From Azolla caroliniana (lineage: Eukaryota; Polypodiophyta), in contig JBHGNT010000001.1 of the NCBI GenBank assembly GCA_043228905.1, positions 24,676,001 to 24,740,000 on the forward strand: 64,000 nt of DNA, read 5' to 3'. Below the pieces are notes generated by a model, which was not told the origin of the DNA, made no database searches, and worked only from the letters and a program-made list of their open reading frames with translations. Below are positions 35,701 through 46,155 of this stretch, in pieces. Position 1 is the first letter of the stretch. Each line of letters opens with the position of its first letter. Made by a program: the position numbers and the translations under genes.

Positions 35701-37199
35701 TTTATCACGTGCTAGAAATAAAAGATAATTACATTGAAATAGATAATCAATTAAACTAAATTACTTTATTTATATCACAAGGTAGCTTAAGCATAACCAT
35801 CGTAGAAGGCATACAGTCCTTTATATCAGTATTTATACAACATTTTGTTTCAAATTGATGAAGGGTGAGTGTGCCACAATTAGTGCGAAGTACATGTCTT
35901 TCATTTTATATTACATTTCTTTTGCATAATCGAGTGAAAGGTTCCACAAAATGGAAAAAATTGTTGGAAGTAACCAAATTGGAAACAAATGTATAGCATA
36001 TTGTTAATAGATTACAAAACATCATTTGCGCTTATACCACTACAAGGATGCACAAACTTAACACAATTTGGGCTTAATAATAAGTTTCTTTTGTCACATC
36101 GTTGTTTTTGTTTCAATCCCATAGACATAATTTAATGTATTCGGTATTAGAAATTTGTGAGTCACTTTAGGGGCAAAATTAGTGTTTGCTAAGCCATCCC
36201 CTTCTTTTGTAAAATTTGTGAGCGTTGTAAACTACAAGATCATGCATCCAATCATATCAAATTGTTGCCATGAGTTGGATACAACATACCTTCATGAATG
36301 TGCTCTTGGAAAGGTTTAGGATTTTGTAATTGTTCTTATGGATTTCGAGGCTCTTTCCCCATATCAATTCGTTGCCATGAGTTGGATATAACATACCTCA
36401 ACTAATGTGCCCTTGAAAAGGTTTATGATTTTGTAATTGTTCTTGTGGAGTTATAGGTTCTTTTATGCCAGCCAACCAACAAAGAGGGCTTATAAACAAA
36501 ATTGGAAAATGGTGCAAATAGTTGTTTTTTATAACATAAGCTAGAGAGAGTCTCTCAATTTATGATGCAACACTTTCTGAATGAGCAAGATTATGAATTA
36601 AGTAACATCATTACTCTATCATAATGACTATAACCTTGCTCATCCTTCCTCGCCATGTCATTTACCATCATCTTCCTCTTTCACTCGTGATAGAAAACAT
36701 GACGGTAAAGAACTTCAATTTATATACGAGAGGCTTGGAATTTGAGATCCATTTCTATTATGGGCGAATGACAAAGTGCTTGGTACGTGGGCCATGGAAT
36801 GAGTGCTACTTACTATAGACAAGCTCAAGGGGAACATCACTCACCGGACCCATCGTGTCCTTTGAGAGGGATACAGGAAAAAAACCATTCACTTCACACA
36901 ATCAAATGTCCGAGGCTCTCTATACAAGGAACAACTGAAAGGGAAGGGAGGGGGGGGGGGTGGTAATGAGTCGCAAGAAGCCTGTATTTCAGGCTATAGG
37001 AACCTTCCAATGCGTGGTAGGTGACCCTGACCGACCATATGAGCGCAACTAACCAACAATGTGTCTGGACAACATATGAGCGTGGGCTTTCAAGAGGTCC
37101 CCAAACTCTCGAAAAATAATGCTATGGACCTTCGTAGAGTTCCAGGGTTGGTTCTTCTTATGTGTGTTGGTATTCCTTTCTATCATGGGTATGTACATT
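32721..37199. other. Intergenic, no recognisable gene
   Basis: AT-rich with many short unsupported open stretches. The plus stretch 34879-35193 is the longest and shows no motif I know. Local features are a GAGT/GT microsatellite at 33153-33180, a tandem duplication near 36264-36470, and a G-run at 36948-36960. Confidence 0.45.
36264..36470. repeat. Two tandem copies of a segment of about 107 bp
   Basis: GTTGCCATGAGTTGGATA at 36264 and again at 36371 starts two diverged copies. Both contain AGGTTTAKGATTTTGTAATT and end in a GGTTCTT/GGCTCTT motif. Confidence 0.75.
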
Positions 37200-37272
37200 G
37201 TATACTGTATACATACATTATACATATATGCTATATGTATGTAAACAGAAGAGAAGACAAGGAAGGAGGAGG

Positions 37273-37307
<35 letters not shown>

Positions 37308-37370
37308 CTCTTTCCTTCATAACGTCCTCCTCTGTTTCCTCAGCCATGGTTTCTGTTCTGCCGTGCGTTT

Positions 37371-37407
<37 letters not shown>

Positions 37408-37852
37408 ATTAGAAGCAGCAAAACCTGCCTTTTAGTCAAACCTAACCGCTTGTCTCTGTCTCTGTCTCTGTCTCTGTCTCCTTCTCTTTCTCTCCCCCCT
37501 CCTTCTATCCTTTAACAGACATCTTATGCTCTGATCCGCTCCGCTCCCCTTCACCCTCATCTGTTCAAACCCTAACCCTACTTTTCTTTTCGCTCTTCTG
37601 CACAGTAATTCTTTAGAACCCTAACTCCGAAGTAAATCCTAACCCTTACTTCCATTCACCTCTGCAATACCTGTATTTCGAATCTTCACCCCCACCAAAC
37701 AAAACCCTAACCCTAAACAGAAGGAAAAGTCGAACCCTTACCCTTACTTTGAGTAGAGACATGCGATAACCCTAAACCTAGTCCTAACCTTATCTAACAC
37801 GTAGCCCTGCTATCCTATTTCTCTCTCAGTATGCCCCCACCCACTTATCCCT
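37200..37852 (+). promoter_or_regulatory. Promoter and 5' leader region of the PWR homologue
   Basis: This segment lies directly upstream of the first recognised coding exon. It has pyrimidine-rich CT tracts at 37275-37306 and 37374-37405, TCTCTG repeats at 37450-37481, and telobox motifs (AAACCCTAA) near 37566, 37616, 37702 and 37769. CT tracts and teloboxes are typical of plant 5' leaders and core promoters. A TATA box cannot be chosen with confidence among the TATA-like words near 37200-37235. The transcription start is not visible from sequence alone. Confidence 0.5.
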
Positions 37853-38261
37853 ATGCCTTCTGTTTTTTACAGAGAACCTTCTGGTAAGATAGTGAAACAG
37901 ATGTATAGCAGCAACGGCGGGGATGCCCACCGATCTACTCCTTCGTCCTCATCATTCTCTTCTTCGTCTTCTTCTTCTTCTGCATGGTCGAAACATGTTT
38001 CTGCTAATTCTGCTTGGGAAAACAACAGACAGAGCGGTGGCTATGGAAGCAGAGAGAAGTTTGACAGAAGTGACAATAGGGACAGGTTCTTTCTAAAGAA
38101 AGATTGGAATTTCAGTGTAGACAACAGATCTTCTACTACCACTTTGTCCACTACGTCTTCTTCTTCTTCTTCTTCTTCTTCTTCTTCTTCTATTTCTGCT
38201 TCTGGTTCATACAGGTCGAGTAATGGCTTACCAGGACCGGCAACTAAAAGGAGAGCCATAG
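37853..38261 (+). CDS. PWR: PWR homologue, coding exon 1
   Basis: The donor is ATAG|GTACCC at 38262. One base of a glycine codon carries over into exon 2. The exon is Ser-rich because of TTC/TCT repeats. The chosen ATG (37853) is followed 19 bases later by TTTTTTACAG, which looks like an acceptor. An alternative is therefore an undiscovered upstream exon joined at 37873. N-terminal sequence typical of PWR (PWDRKDF-like) is not seen here. Confidence 0.6.
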
Positions 38262-41200
38262 GTACCCATCATCTCGACTTATATTTAATTGGGATTTAGG
38301 GTAAGGTTTACCGTTCAGGATTACGGTGATGGTTGAGGGGTAAGATTATGTTCACTAAATGTTAGGGTGGGACTTTGTTCATAGAAAAGGTAGGGCTATA
38401 TTTTTTGTTTATGAAATGCAAGGGTTTTGGCTATGCTTACGGAGGGGCAGTGTTATGGTACTGGTTGTGGAAGTGCAGGGTTGTGTTCGTGCTTCCTGTA
38501 GGCCAGGCTAGGCTAGGCATAGACTAGTCTTATACTTAAAGTTACATGAATCTAGAGTTAGGTTTATGTTATGGAAGGTTAAGTTTAGGGTTGATGTAAT
38601 GTTAAATTATGTGAAGGTCAGGAGTCTGTTTATGTTTGTGGAAGGGTAGGGTTATGGTTATGGTTCGGGGAAGGCTATGTTTGTGCTTGTGGAAGGGTAG
38701 GATTATGGTTTTGTGCGTGGAAGGGTGGGGGTATGTGGAAAGGGTTAACGTTGTGCTCGCCGAAAGCCTGGGGCATGGGAAAGGCCTGGGTTACGGCTGT
38801 GCTCGCCAAAGGCCTGGCGTATGGGTCTGCTCTCTGAAGGCCAGGGTTATGGCTGTGCTTGCTGAAGGGTAGGTCTATGGTTGTGCTTGTGGAAGGGTTG
38901 GGTTATGGTCGTGCTTGTGGAAGGCCAGGGTTATGACTGTATGCATGGAAGACCAGTGTTATTATTGTATTTATGGAATGCTCGATTAGGCTTATGGTTG
39001 TGGTTATAGAAGGCTAGGCTAGGCTTCTGCTTATGAATAGGGACAGCTAGGGTTGGGTTTATGGTATGGAAAATTAAATTTAGGGTTATGGTAATGTTTA
39101 AGAAAGGAGAAGATTAGATCACTTACGATATGACTAGCTTTAGGCAACTTATTGTTAGGAGTTTAGGAATATTAAGATAGGGTTAGGATTATGGAATTCA
39201 GTATCCTTACCCTCCCTTTGATTTTTTACTACAGGTAGGCATGGACCTATAGTTGAAAATGGTCGATATGTAACCACTGCTGCCTGCCGATCTACCCTCG
39301 ATTCATCTTTCTCAGCTCTGCGCACACCTCTGGAGAGCAAAGTGGAGAGCGATGGTTATGGTAGCCCTGTCACTGAGAGAGCCAATAACAAAGACATAGT
39401 TTTAGATGGGCAGCATCACCATTTCCTCTCACCTTCTGATATGCGACCACCTCCACCACCTTATAATAATACCCAGAGATTTGATCCTAACTCGAGGTAT
39501 GATTCTTCTCACTCTTCTCACCGACTGAACTATGTGAACAACAACTCAAACAATGATTCTTATCACCGAGGGAGCTATGTGAACAACTCTAATGGTGTCG
39601 ATGGTAGGGAAAGATCGAAGATTAATGGATTTCCTTATGCTTGGGATCCTCCACATCGAGATAGGGATAGAGAAAATAGAGCATGGAACCGGCCTGACTA
39701 TTATCACCGAAGAACGTGCTCTCTTCCTAAACTCGATTCCCCATTGAGAGAATGGGGTGTTTTGGATCGAGACTTAGGCGAGTCCAGAATCGATAGATAT
39801 GGGAGAGAACCCACATTCTTGGATGACCGAGATCATTCTTATGGGGATTGGGAAGTTAGGGAAAGGAGTCATCAGCCCAAGAGTTTCCCGTCATTTGCTG
39901 ACAGTCTCCCTATCAATAGCACTTCACACCTTAGAGACGACTTTGCAGCTCTCAATACCACTTCACACCCCAGGGACCAAGTTGTTGCAACTTTTAATAA
40001 CATTTCACTCCCTAGGGAGGAGGTTGTTGCAACTATGAACAAGGCTTCCCACCTTAGAGAGGAAATTGCAACTATCAATAACACTTCGCACCTTAGGGAG
40101 GAGGTCGCAGCTGTCAGTAATACTCCATACCTTAGAGAGGAGGTTGCAAAAACTATTCCTTCTGATCCCAAAGCAGTGAGTACAAGTATTGCCTCTCCAC
40201 TTAGATTACCATTATCCCCTCTGAAGAGCCCTTTCATGCATGATTCTAGCAATAAGAGGGGCAATAACAGTGAGATTGATTCACCAAAGAAACGACCCCG
40301 CCTTACATGGGGGCAAGGTCTTGCCAAGTACGAAAAGGAGAAGACCGAAGAAGAGCCATTGGTCTCTAGGAAGCAACAAGAAGGAATTCAACAGGAGTGC
40401 TCTATTAACGACATTGAGATTCTCCCAGTAGATGCGTCTGATTGTTTGCCTATGAGCAGAGATCTTACATGTGAAGGTGAATGCCAAACACAGAAGAGGA
40501 ATATAGATCATAACTGCCATCTAATTCAAGAAGAGCAGATTAATGCAGGTGAGTCTTTTTATGTGTTTATGATCTGCAAGTATTTAAAATGAAAATTGCC
40601 AATGAAATTCCTTAACATTTTTCATTATAGGCCTCAGTCAAAGAGATTCCAAAAACAATCTATTGGATGATGTAATTATACCTTCCATCAAGAGGGAGTC
40701 TATAGAGAGATTTTTAACAGATCAGCTTGAAAGCAGCACTGCTAGTGTCCCTTTTGGATGTGAAATCTCTGTTGCCCCAACAAATGTGCAGCCTTCGGTT
40801 TTACATGATGTTAAAGTGTTTCTGGAGAACTATCAAAGAGAGAGGCCTAATGTATCCAAGGAATTTCTTACACAACATGTGGAGATTGTGGAGTTTGAGA
40901 TTGACCTTATTGAGAAGGAGATTTCCAAGCTGGATTATGAAGAGGCTACCCAACATTCTAGGATAATAAATACTGACCAAGGTGTGTCATCAAGTCCACT
41001 AGTTGAGGCTGATAGAAATGTTTCAGTGAATCAAACAGAAGGCATGAAACAAAAGTATGATCAAGAATCAGAAAAAAACTTTGGAGAGTCTATCCCAATG
41101 TGTGAACGAGAACTACCAATCGAAGCTGTAGATCTGGTTATGGATGAAATAATCAATCAAGTTGTATCATTATCTCATATGCAGATTGTTGATAAAAAAG

Positions 41201-41711
41201 TTGGCAATTCTGAACATGGAATGCCTATTAGTATGGATGGGCATGGAGATCTTATCTATTCACTCTTGTCATCAAATCAAGAAATAGCAAAAGGGTGCTG
41301 GAGTGCTCTAACTCATCTTAAGTCTCCTCTCATGGAGGTTATCTTGCAAGATGGAAGATTGTATGACTGTCCCCAAAAAGCAAGTATGTGGAGAATGAAT
41401 GCTGAGAGTCATGCGAGGAAAAAGCTTTTTCTGCAGTCTAAGATTTGTGAAGAGAAGAGAAGCACCATATTCGTGGAGAAAGTGCTAGCTATAAAATATA
41501 GAACATGGAGAGAGGCATGGAAGCAAGAACAAGTATCCAAATCTTTAAGGAAAGATGATGGAGACAAGACAAGACACTCTTCTATTCTATCTGTATTGAA
41601 CCAACAATCTGTTGCAAGGCCATATGGTGCAATAGGCAAGTCATGTACATCCATATACATATGCATATGCATTATGCATATCCATTATGCACATACATAT
41701 CCATATACATA

Positions 41712-41742
<31 letters not shown>

Positions 41743-44700
41743 CCATATGCATATACATGTACATGTATATTTCTAGCTGAGTAAAGTTTCAGTTTTCACT
41801 TACATTCTCTGTTTAATTAATGCAGTTTCGTCCTTGCCAAACCCTTGGATCGAGTCTGAACGGGAGTTTTTGAGGATGCCGTCGATGCTCTTGGGAAAGA
41901 AAGTGAGGTCTCTTCACAGTTTTGAGACAAAAAATGCTCTGGTGGAAGATCCAATCACTGCTGAGAAAGAAAGGAAGGTTATGAACCCATGGTCAGCTGA
42001 GGAAAGAAAAACATTCCTGGAAAAATATGCTCTGCTTGGTAAAGATTTCCGGAAGATCGCATCTTTCCTCAAGTACAAGGCTGTAGCCGATTGTATTGAA
42101 TTTTACTATAGGAACCAAAAGGTGGAAGAATTTCAGAAGATCCATAGAAGGCATCAACTGAAGAAAAGGAGAGACTCTAGAGCTAGTGGGTTATATCTTG
42201 CTACCACAACTTCAGCTAGCACTAGGCATCGTGAGGCGAACCGAGCTTGTATGGAAGGGCTGACGTTAGTGGCGGCTGCTGCGGCTGCGATTTCTGCCCC
42301 TAAGAGTACAGGTAAAGAATGTTTATTCTACCATTTCTGTGGTGTAGTTCTCCTGATTTTGTAGAGATTGAGTAAAGTATCTAATGAAGAAAAAAATTGG
42401 GCATAATGCCGAAATACCCTTAAAAGTTCCTCTTTATATCCTGAAGGCCCCTACGTTTTTGATATTTCTTCAGATGCCCATCAACCCTGAAACAACATTT
42501 ATATGTTTTGTCGTATGGTCAATTCACTACATTTTCCTTATTTAAGCAATTACATGGTCAATTCATCCCCTTTTCTCTCTCATAGGCGTTTTGAGAATTA
42601 TGAAAATCAGGAGCATTTGGGAAGAAGAGAAAACTCTGAAATACTATTTTTTGTAAATTATGAAGTGGTTTTCTTGCTTTTTATGGATTAGGATTCCTTT
42701 TTTTCATAAAGGTTCAGTGACTGTATGATTCTGAAAAAAGTTGATCTTGTGTTATCATTTTTATTGCTATATCTACAGCATTACGAAAGTGTCCTAATCA
42801 TGAAGATAATGTTGTATTCCATGCAGCTATGAATTCTTCTACTATTAGCACAAAGGGGTGTCGAGATAGGTATTCCGGAAGGCCCAGAAACTCTACCACT
42901 ACGCCGCCGGTGAAAGTTAGCAATAAAGAGCAGGGAGTGAAGGGATCTCACTTGTATGGCCGACAGCAGCAGCCACCACTATCTCAAGACGAGTCAGATT
43001 CACACTGGACTGATGGGGAAAGGTTGTTGTTCATGGAAGCTCTAGCTATGTTCGGAAAGGACTTCAACAGTATCTGTCTCCATGTTGGCACAAAGAATAC
43101 ACGGCAGTGTAAATCCTTTTTCAGCAAAGCCCGTAGCCGCCTTGGTCTAGATCAAGTAGTTGAAAGACATAAGACAGTTACACAGAGTGCAAGGGAAAAT
43201 TGCGAGGCTTTCACCCATATGACAGTGGATATGAAACCTCAAATATTTGAGGATATGAAACCTCAACACCCTGGCCTAGATCAAGCAGTTGAAAGCCATA
43301 AGATGGTTATACAGAACACGAGGGAAAATTGCAAAGTTTCCATGAACATTGCAGTGGATATGAAGCCTCAAGTATTTGAGGATATAAAAATTAAAACATT
43401 CAAAAATGCAAAGCGTCACAATTCTGAGGATGTGAAATGTCAAGTAATGGAGAATGTGAAATTTCAAATGATTGAGGATATCAAAGTTGAATCGTCTGTT
43501 GAGAGTCGTAAATATGATTTTTTGAAACAAAATATGATTAACACTACTGTAGTGGGTGCAAGTTCTTCTGGATTTATAACAGAGGTACAAAGTAAAATAT
43601 CTGATGAAGCTCATTCAGATCCTCAAGCTGCCGGTATTGTAAATGCCCTTACTTCTCCTGAAGATGTGGGTGATGCCAATGATGCGCACATGACTTCAAA
43701 TCCTGTCTTTGGGGCTATGTCTGAAAATCTAAATGAAGTGGCAAGCTCAGATGGTGGTGGCGAAGACAGTTTAACAACTGGATCCTTACATCACGGCGAG
43801 GTGATTGAGAAGGTGGTGGTGGATAGGGTGGAAAATAATCTCATGGCAACAGGTTTAACTGGTGACAAAACACAACAGCTTGTACATGAGAATGTGGAAG
43901 ATATTTCAATGTTGAATGTTGATAATGAGGGGTCTCATTCAACACCCTTTGGGTGCAATCTAAAGGCTATGCGACTGTTGCAGAAGGAAACAGTGCCTGT
44001 TTTAAAGAACCCCAATCCAAAAGAAGTTAAAATCCGTAGGGAGCCTACATCGTGGACTCAAGAGGAGAAAGCAAAGTTTAATGATGTTCTCAAGGTGCAT
44101 GGTAGGAACTGGGATCGGCTCCATGAGAGTCTTCCATCCAAATCTCTGACACAGATCAAAACATATTTTCAGAATTCAAAAGCTAAATTGGGCTTAGGTC
44201 CAGGGTCGGAAGGATCTTTGAATGGAAGTGGAAAGGTTGCAATGCCAAGGAAAAGGAAGATTGATGATTCAGATTCTAGTAATAATCAAGGGTCAGGAGG
44301 GCAAAGTCCTCTATCAAAGGCATCTGGGCAGTCTGATGGCTCAAGTTTAATCGCCACACCAAACATTTTGCCTGCTTCTGGAGGTGTAACAGTGAGCAAT
44401 ATGTTAAATACTGAATCTATGGCCTATGTAAGCTTCATTGCTAGAAGCGCACAGAAAGAAGATTCTCCAAATAATCAGAACATGGCTTTTAATCCGGTAG
44501 TAGCACTGAATTCTTTGTTCAATACTGGCGTTTTTGCATCACCCAACGCTCAGCAATCTCAGCCAACAGATTTAGTTCCCCCTCCACAAGTAATCATAGC
44601 TCCAGCTGCAATTAAGCAGGAACAGGGGATTGTTAGCAGGATGAATCAAGGTGTCTCTCTACCCATGGTTCAGCTCTTGCATACACCAACAGTAGTACAC

Positions 44701-46155
44701 ACAACAAAGCAGAAGCAGATGATACTGCAGCCCCAAGTAGCAGAGCCTGAGAAGATGCAGCCTCAGCTTGTCCAGAGACCGCAGCAGCTTCAATTACAAC
44801 AACCACTTAGGAATCATCAACAGTCATCAAATCCTGTACTTGTAAACTCCTCCATCCATCAGGCCATTGGGTCCTCTCAGCATGCTGATCTACCACTTGG
44901 AAAGCCTCAGGTTAACCCTAAGCTTCAACAATCTGCCCAAATTCAGCAGTTACAGCAACTTCAGTGTTATCAACAGCGGCAACAACAGCAGCCGCTGCAG
45001 TCACAAATGTATGAAGTGCAGAACCTTACTCAACATGGGAGTGTTCCTCTTGCTAACGAGCAGCAGCAGCATATTGTGGCAGGGCTTTCCCAACTCTCCT
45101 CTTCTAGTGGTAGCAGGGTCGAAACCCCACCGATAAAGCAGTGTGATGCAGGTGGTTTTCATGCGATTGCAAGGATTCAGAAATCCGAACCTGCGGAGGA
45201 CCTGCATAATGAGTTAAATGTCTATTCTACAGGCAAATCACAAGCTAATGGTGATGTGAAGCTGTTTGGCCAGTCACTTCTTTCGCAACCTGCTATAAAC
45301 AACCAGCAAAGTTGTCAACAGCTGAATAGCAAGATATGCGCTGTGCCATATACAGAAGGAGCTCGCCCCACTTGTCCTATCAGCTTTATCACAGCTAATG
45401 GAGTTATGGACAATAATGTAGCTTCACACTTATCAGCTTCTGGGGATGTTTGCAAGCAAGGATTATTGCCGTTGAAACAGCAGATTGTATGCCCAAAAGT
45501 TTCTTCAGTGAAACATACAAATGCTGTATTGCAAAGACCTAATTTATGTAATGAAGCAGACCATTGTGCCTTCCAAGCAGTTGCTCCAATAAATGATAAC
45601 CTCATTGGAGCTGCACAGATTAATGACAATAGTCAGCCTACTGAGAGTGTCTCAGTTTCTCAATTTATGTTAAGTGCCATATCACACCAAAACAGTTCAG
45701 CCAACATACTCCCTAAACTTTCTGCACAACCATCTGATACAAAAGCTTTCTCATGTGACTTGGAAATTTCTGAGCATGGAATCAAGAGATGTGATCAAAT
45801 TCTGGGTTGTGAAAGGCAGGGAATAGAGATGAAGAAAACCAGAGCACAAGATTTGTGTTTAACAGATGGTGTTGAGGGAGTGCCATCCCATGGACTGCCT
45901 CGTGTATTGAGTGCCTTAGTGGCTTTAGCTGAATGGCGTTTGCAGAATGCAAATGGTGGTAATAGTGAGAGGTTGACAGATGAATTCCTTAATCAATCTT
46001 GGGAGGCTCTTCAAAGAGATCCCGGTGCTTTAGTTGAGGCAGGAAAGGCGAGGGGAGTGTTTTCACACTTGAACTCTGTTAAGTTAGAAGATTCAGGCAT
46101 AGTTGATGCTCTAAAAAATGTGGATGGAAACATGGGAGGAGGTGCTGGTGTATAG
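37853..46155 (+). CDS. PWR: POWERDRESS-like SANT/Myb corepressor (NCoR/SMRT homologue)
   Basis: Spliced gene with coding exons 37853-38261, 39235-40548, 40631-41635, 41826-42311 and 42827-46155; all phases agree and give about 2180 residues. Domains are poly-Ser tracts (31-43 and 102-113), the conserved PRLTWGQGLAKYEKEK block (about 490-506), SANT1 (963-1008, NPWSAEERKTFLEKYALLGK), SANT2 (about 1129-1179, HWTDGERLLFMEALAMFGKD), a third Myb-like domain (about 1477-1528, SWTQEEKAKFNDVLKVHGR), a Gln-rich region (about 1696-1821) and NGDVKLFGQ (about 1879). This order and the GLAKYEK, SANT1/SANT2 and DVKLFG blocks are those of plant PWR. In Arabidopsis, PWR works in the nucleus with histone deacetylase HDA9 to lower histone acetylation; that role is inferred here. 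The start codon is the least certain part. Confidence 0.88.
38400..39060 (+). repeat. Degenerate G-rich minisatellite in PWR intron 1
   Basis: Imperfect units of about 30-40 bp built on GTGCTTGTGGAAGGGTAGG and GGTTATGGTT repeat many times within the 973-bp intron (38262-39234). The plus strand is strongly G/T-rich and very poor in C. Confidence 0.7.
39235..40548 (+). CDS. PWR: PWR homologue, coding exon 2
   Basis: Acceptor TTTTTACTACAG|GT and donor ATGCAG|GTGAGT. The frame runs upstream of the in-frame GTG at 39342, through RHGPIVENGRYVTTAACRS. It contains a tandem protein repeat (residues about 363-442) built on SHLREEVAAVNNT, and near its end PKKRPRLTWGQGLAKYEKEK, the hallmark block of plant PWR proteins. 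Confidence 0.88.
40631..41635 (+). CDS. PWR: PWR homologue, coding exon 3
   Basis: Acceptor TTTTCATTATAG|GC after an 82-bp intron. It encodes the acidic helical region between the GLAKYEK block and SANT1, including VEIVEFEIDLIEKEISKLDY and IFVEKVLAIKYRTWREAW. These resemble the coiled segment and the KYR..W segment that precede SANT1 in PWR proteins. The best donor is the non-canonical ATAG|GCAAGT at 41636. TATG|GTGCAA at 41627 keeps the same frame but fits the consensus poorly. Confidence 0.82.
41714..41743. repeat. (TA)n microsatellite in PWR intron 3
   Basis: About 14 TA units flanked by CATATGCATATG-type repeats, within the 190-bp intron 41636-41825. Confidence 0.9.
41826..42311 (+). CDS. 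PWR: PWR homologue, coding exon 4 (SANT1)
   Basis: Acceptor TTAATTAATGCAG|TT and donor GTACAG|GTAAAG. It carries the first SANT domain, with NPWSAEERKTFLEKYALLGK and DFRKIASFLKYKAVADCIEF followed by YYRN. This domain is well conserved with NCoR/SMRT and PWR. A basic segment (HRRHQLKKRRDSRA) and an alanine run follow. Confidence 0.92.
42827..46155 (+). CDS. PWR: PWR homologue, coding exon 5 (SANT2, third Myb, Gln-rich tail)
   Basis: Acceptor TATTCCATGCAG|CT after a 515-bp intron. It is a single open exon of 3329 bp ending in TAG at 46153-46155. SANT2 contains GTKNTRQCKSFFSKARSRLG. Directly after it a segment of about 43 residues is duplicated (43144-43395). The third Myb-like domain starts near 44050. 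The Gln-rich part lies at about 44700-45075, and NGDVKLFGQ at 45247. Confidence 0.9.

Noticed and set aside
37061-37515. Plus-strand open stretches rich in LSLSLS
   Set aside because: They are translated CT microsatellites in the upstream region of PWR.
38041-38259. Minus-strand stretch with poly-Glu
   Set aside because: It is the antisense reading of the poly-Ser repeat in PWR exon 1.
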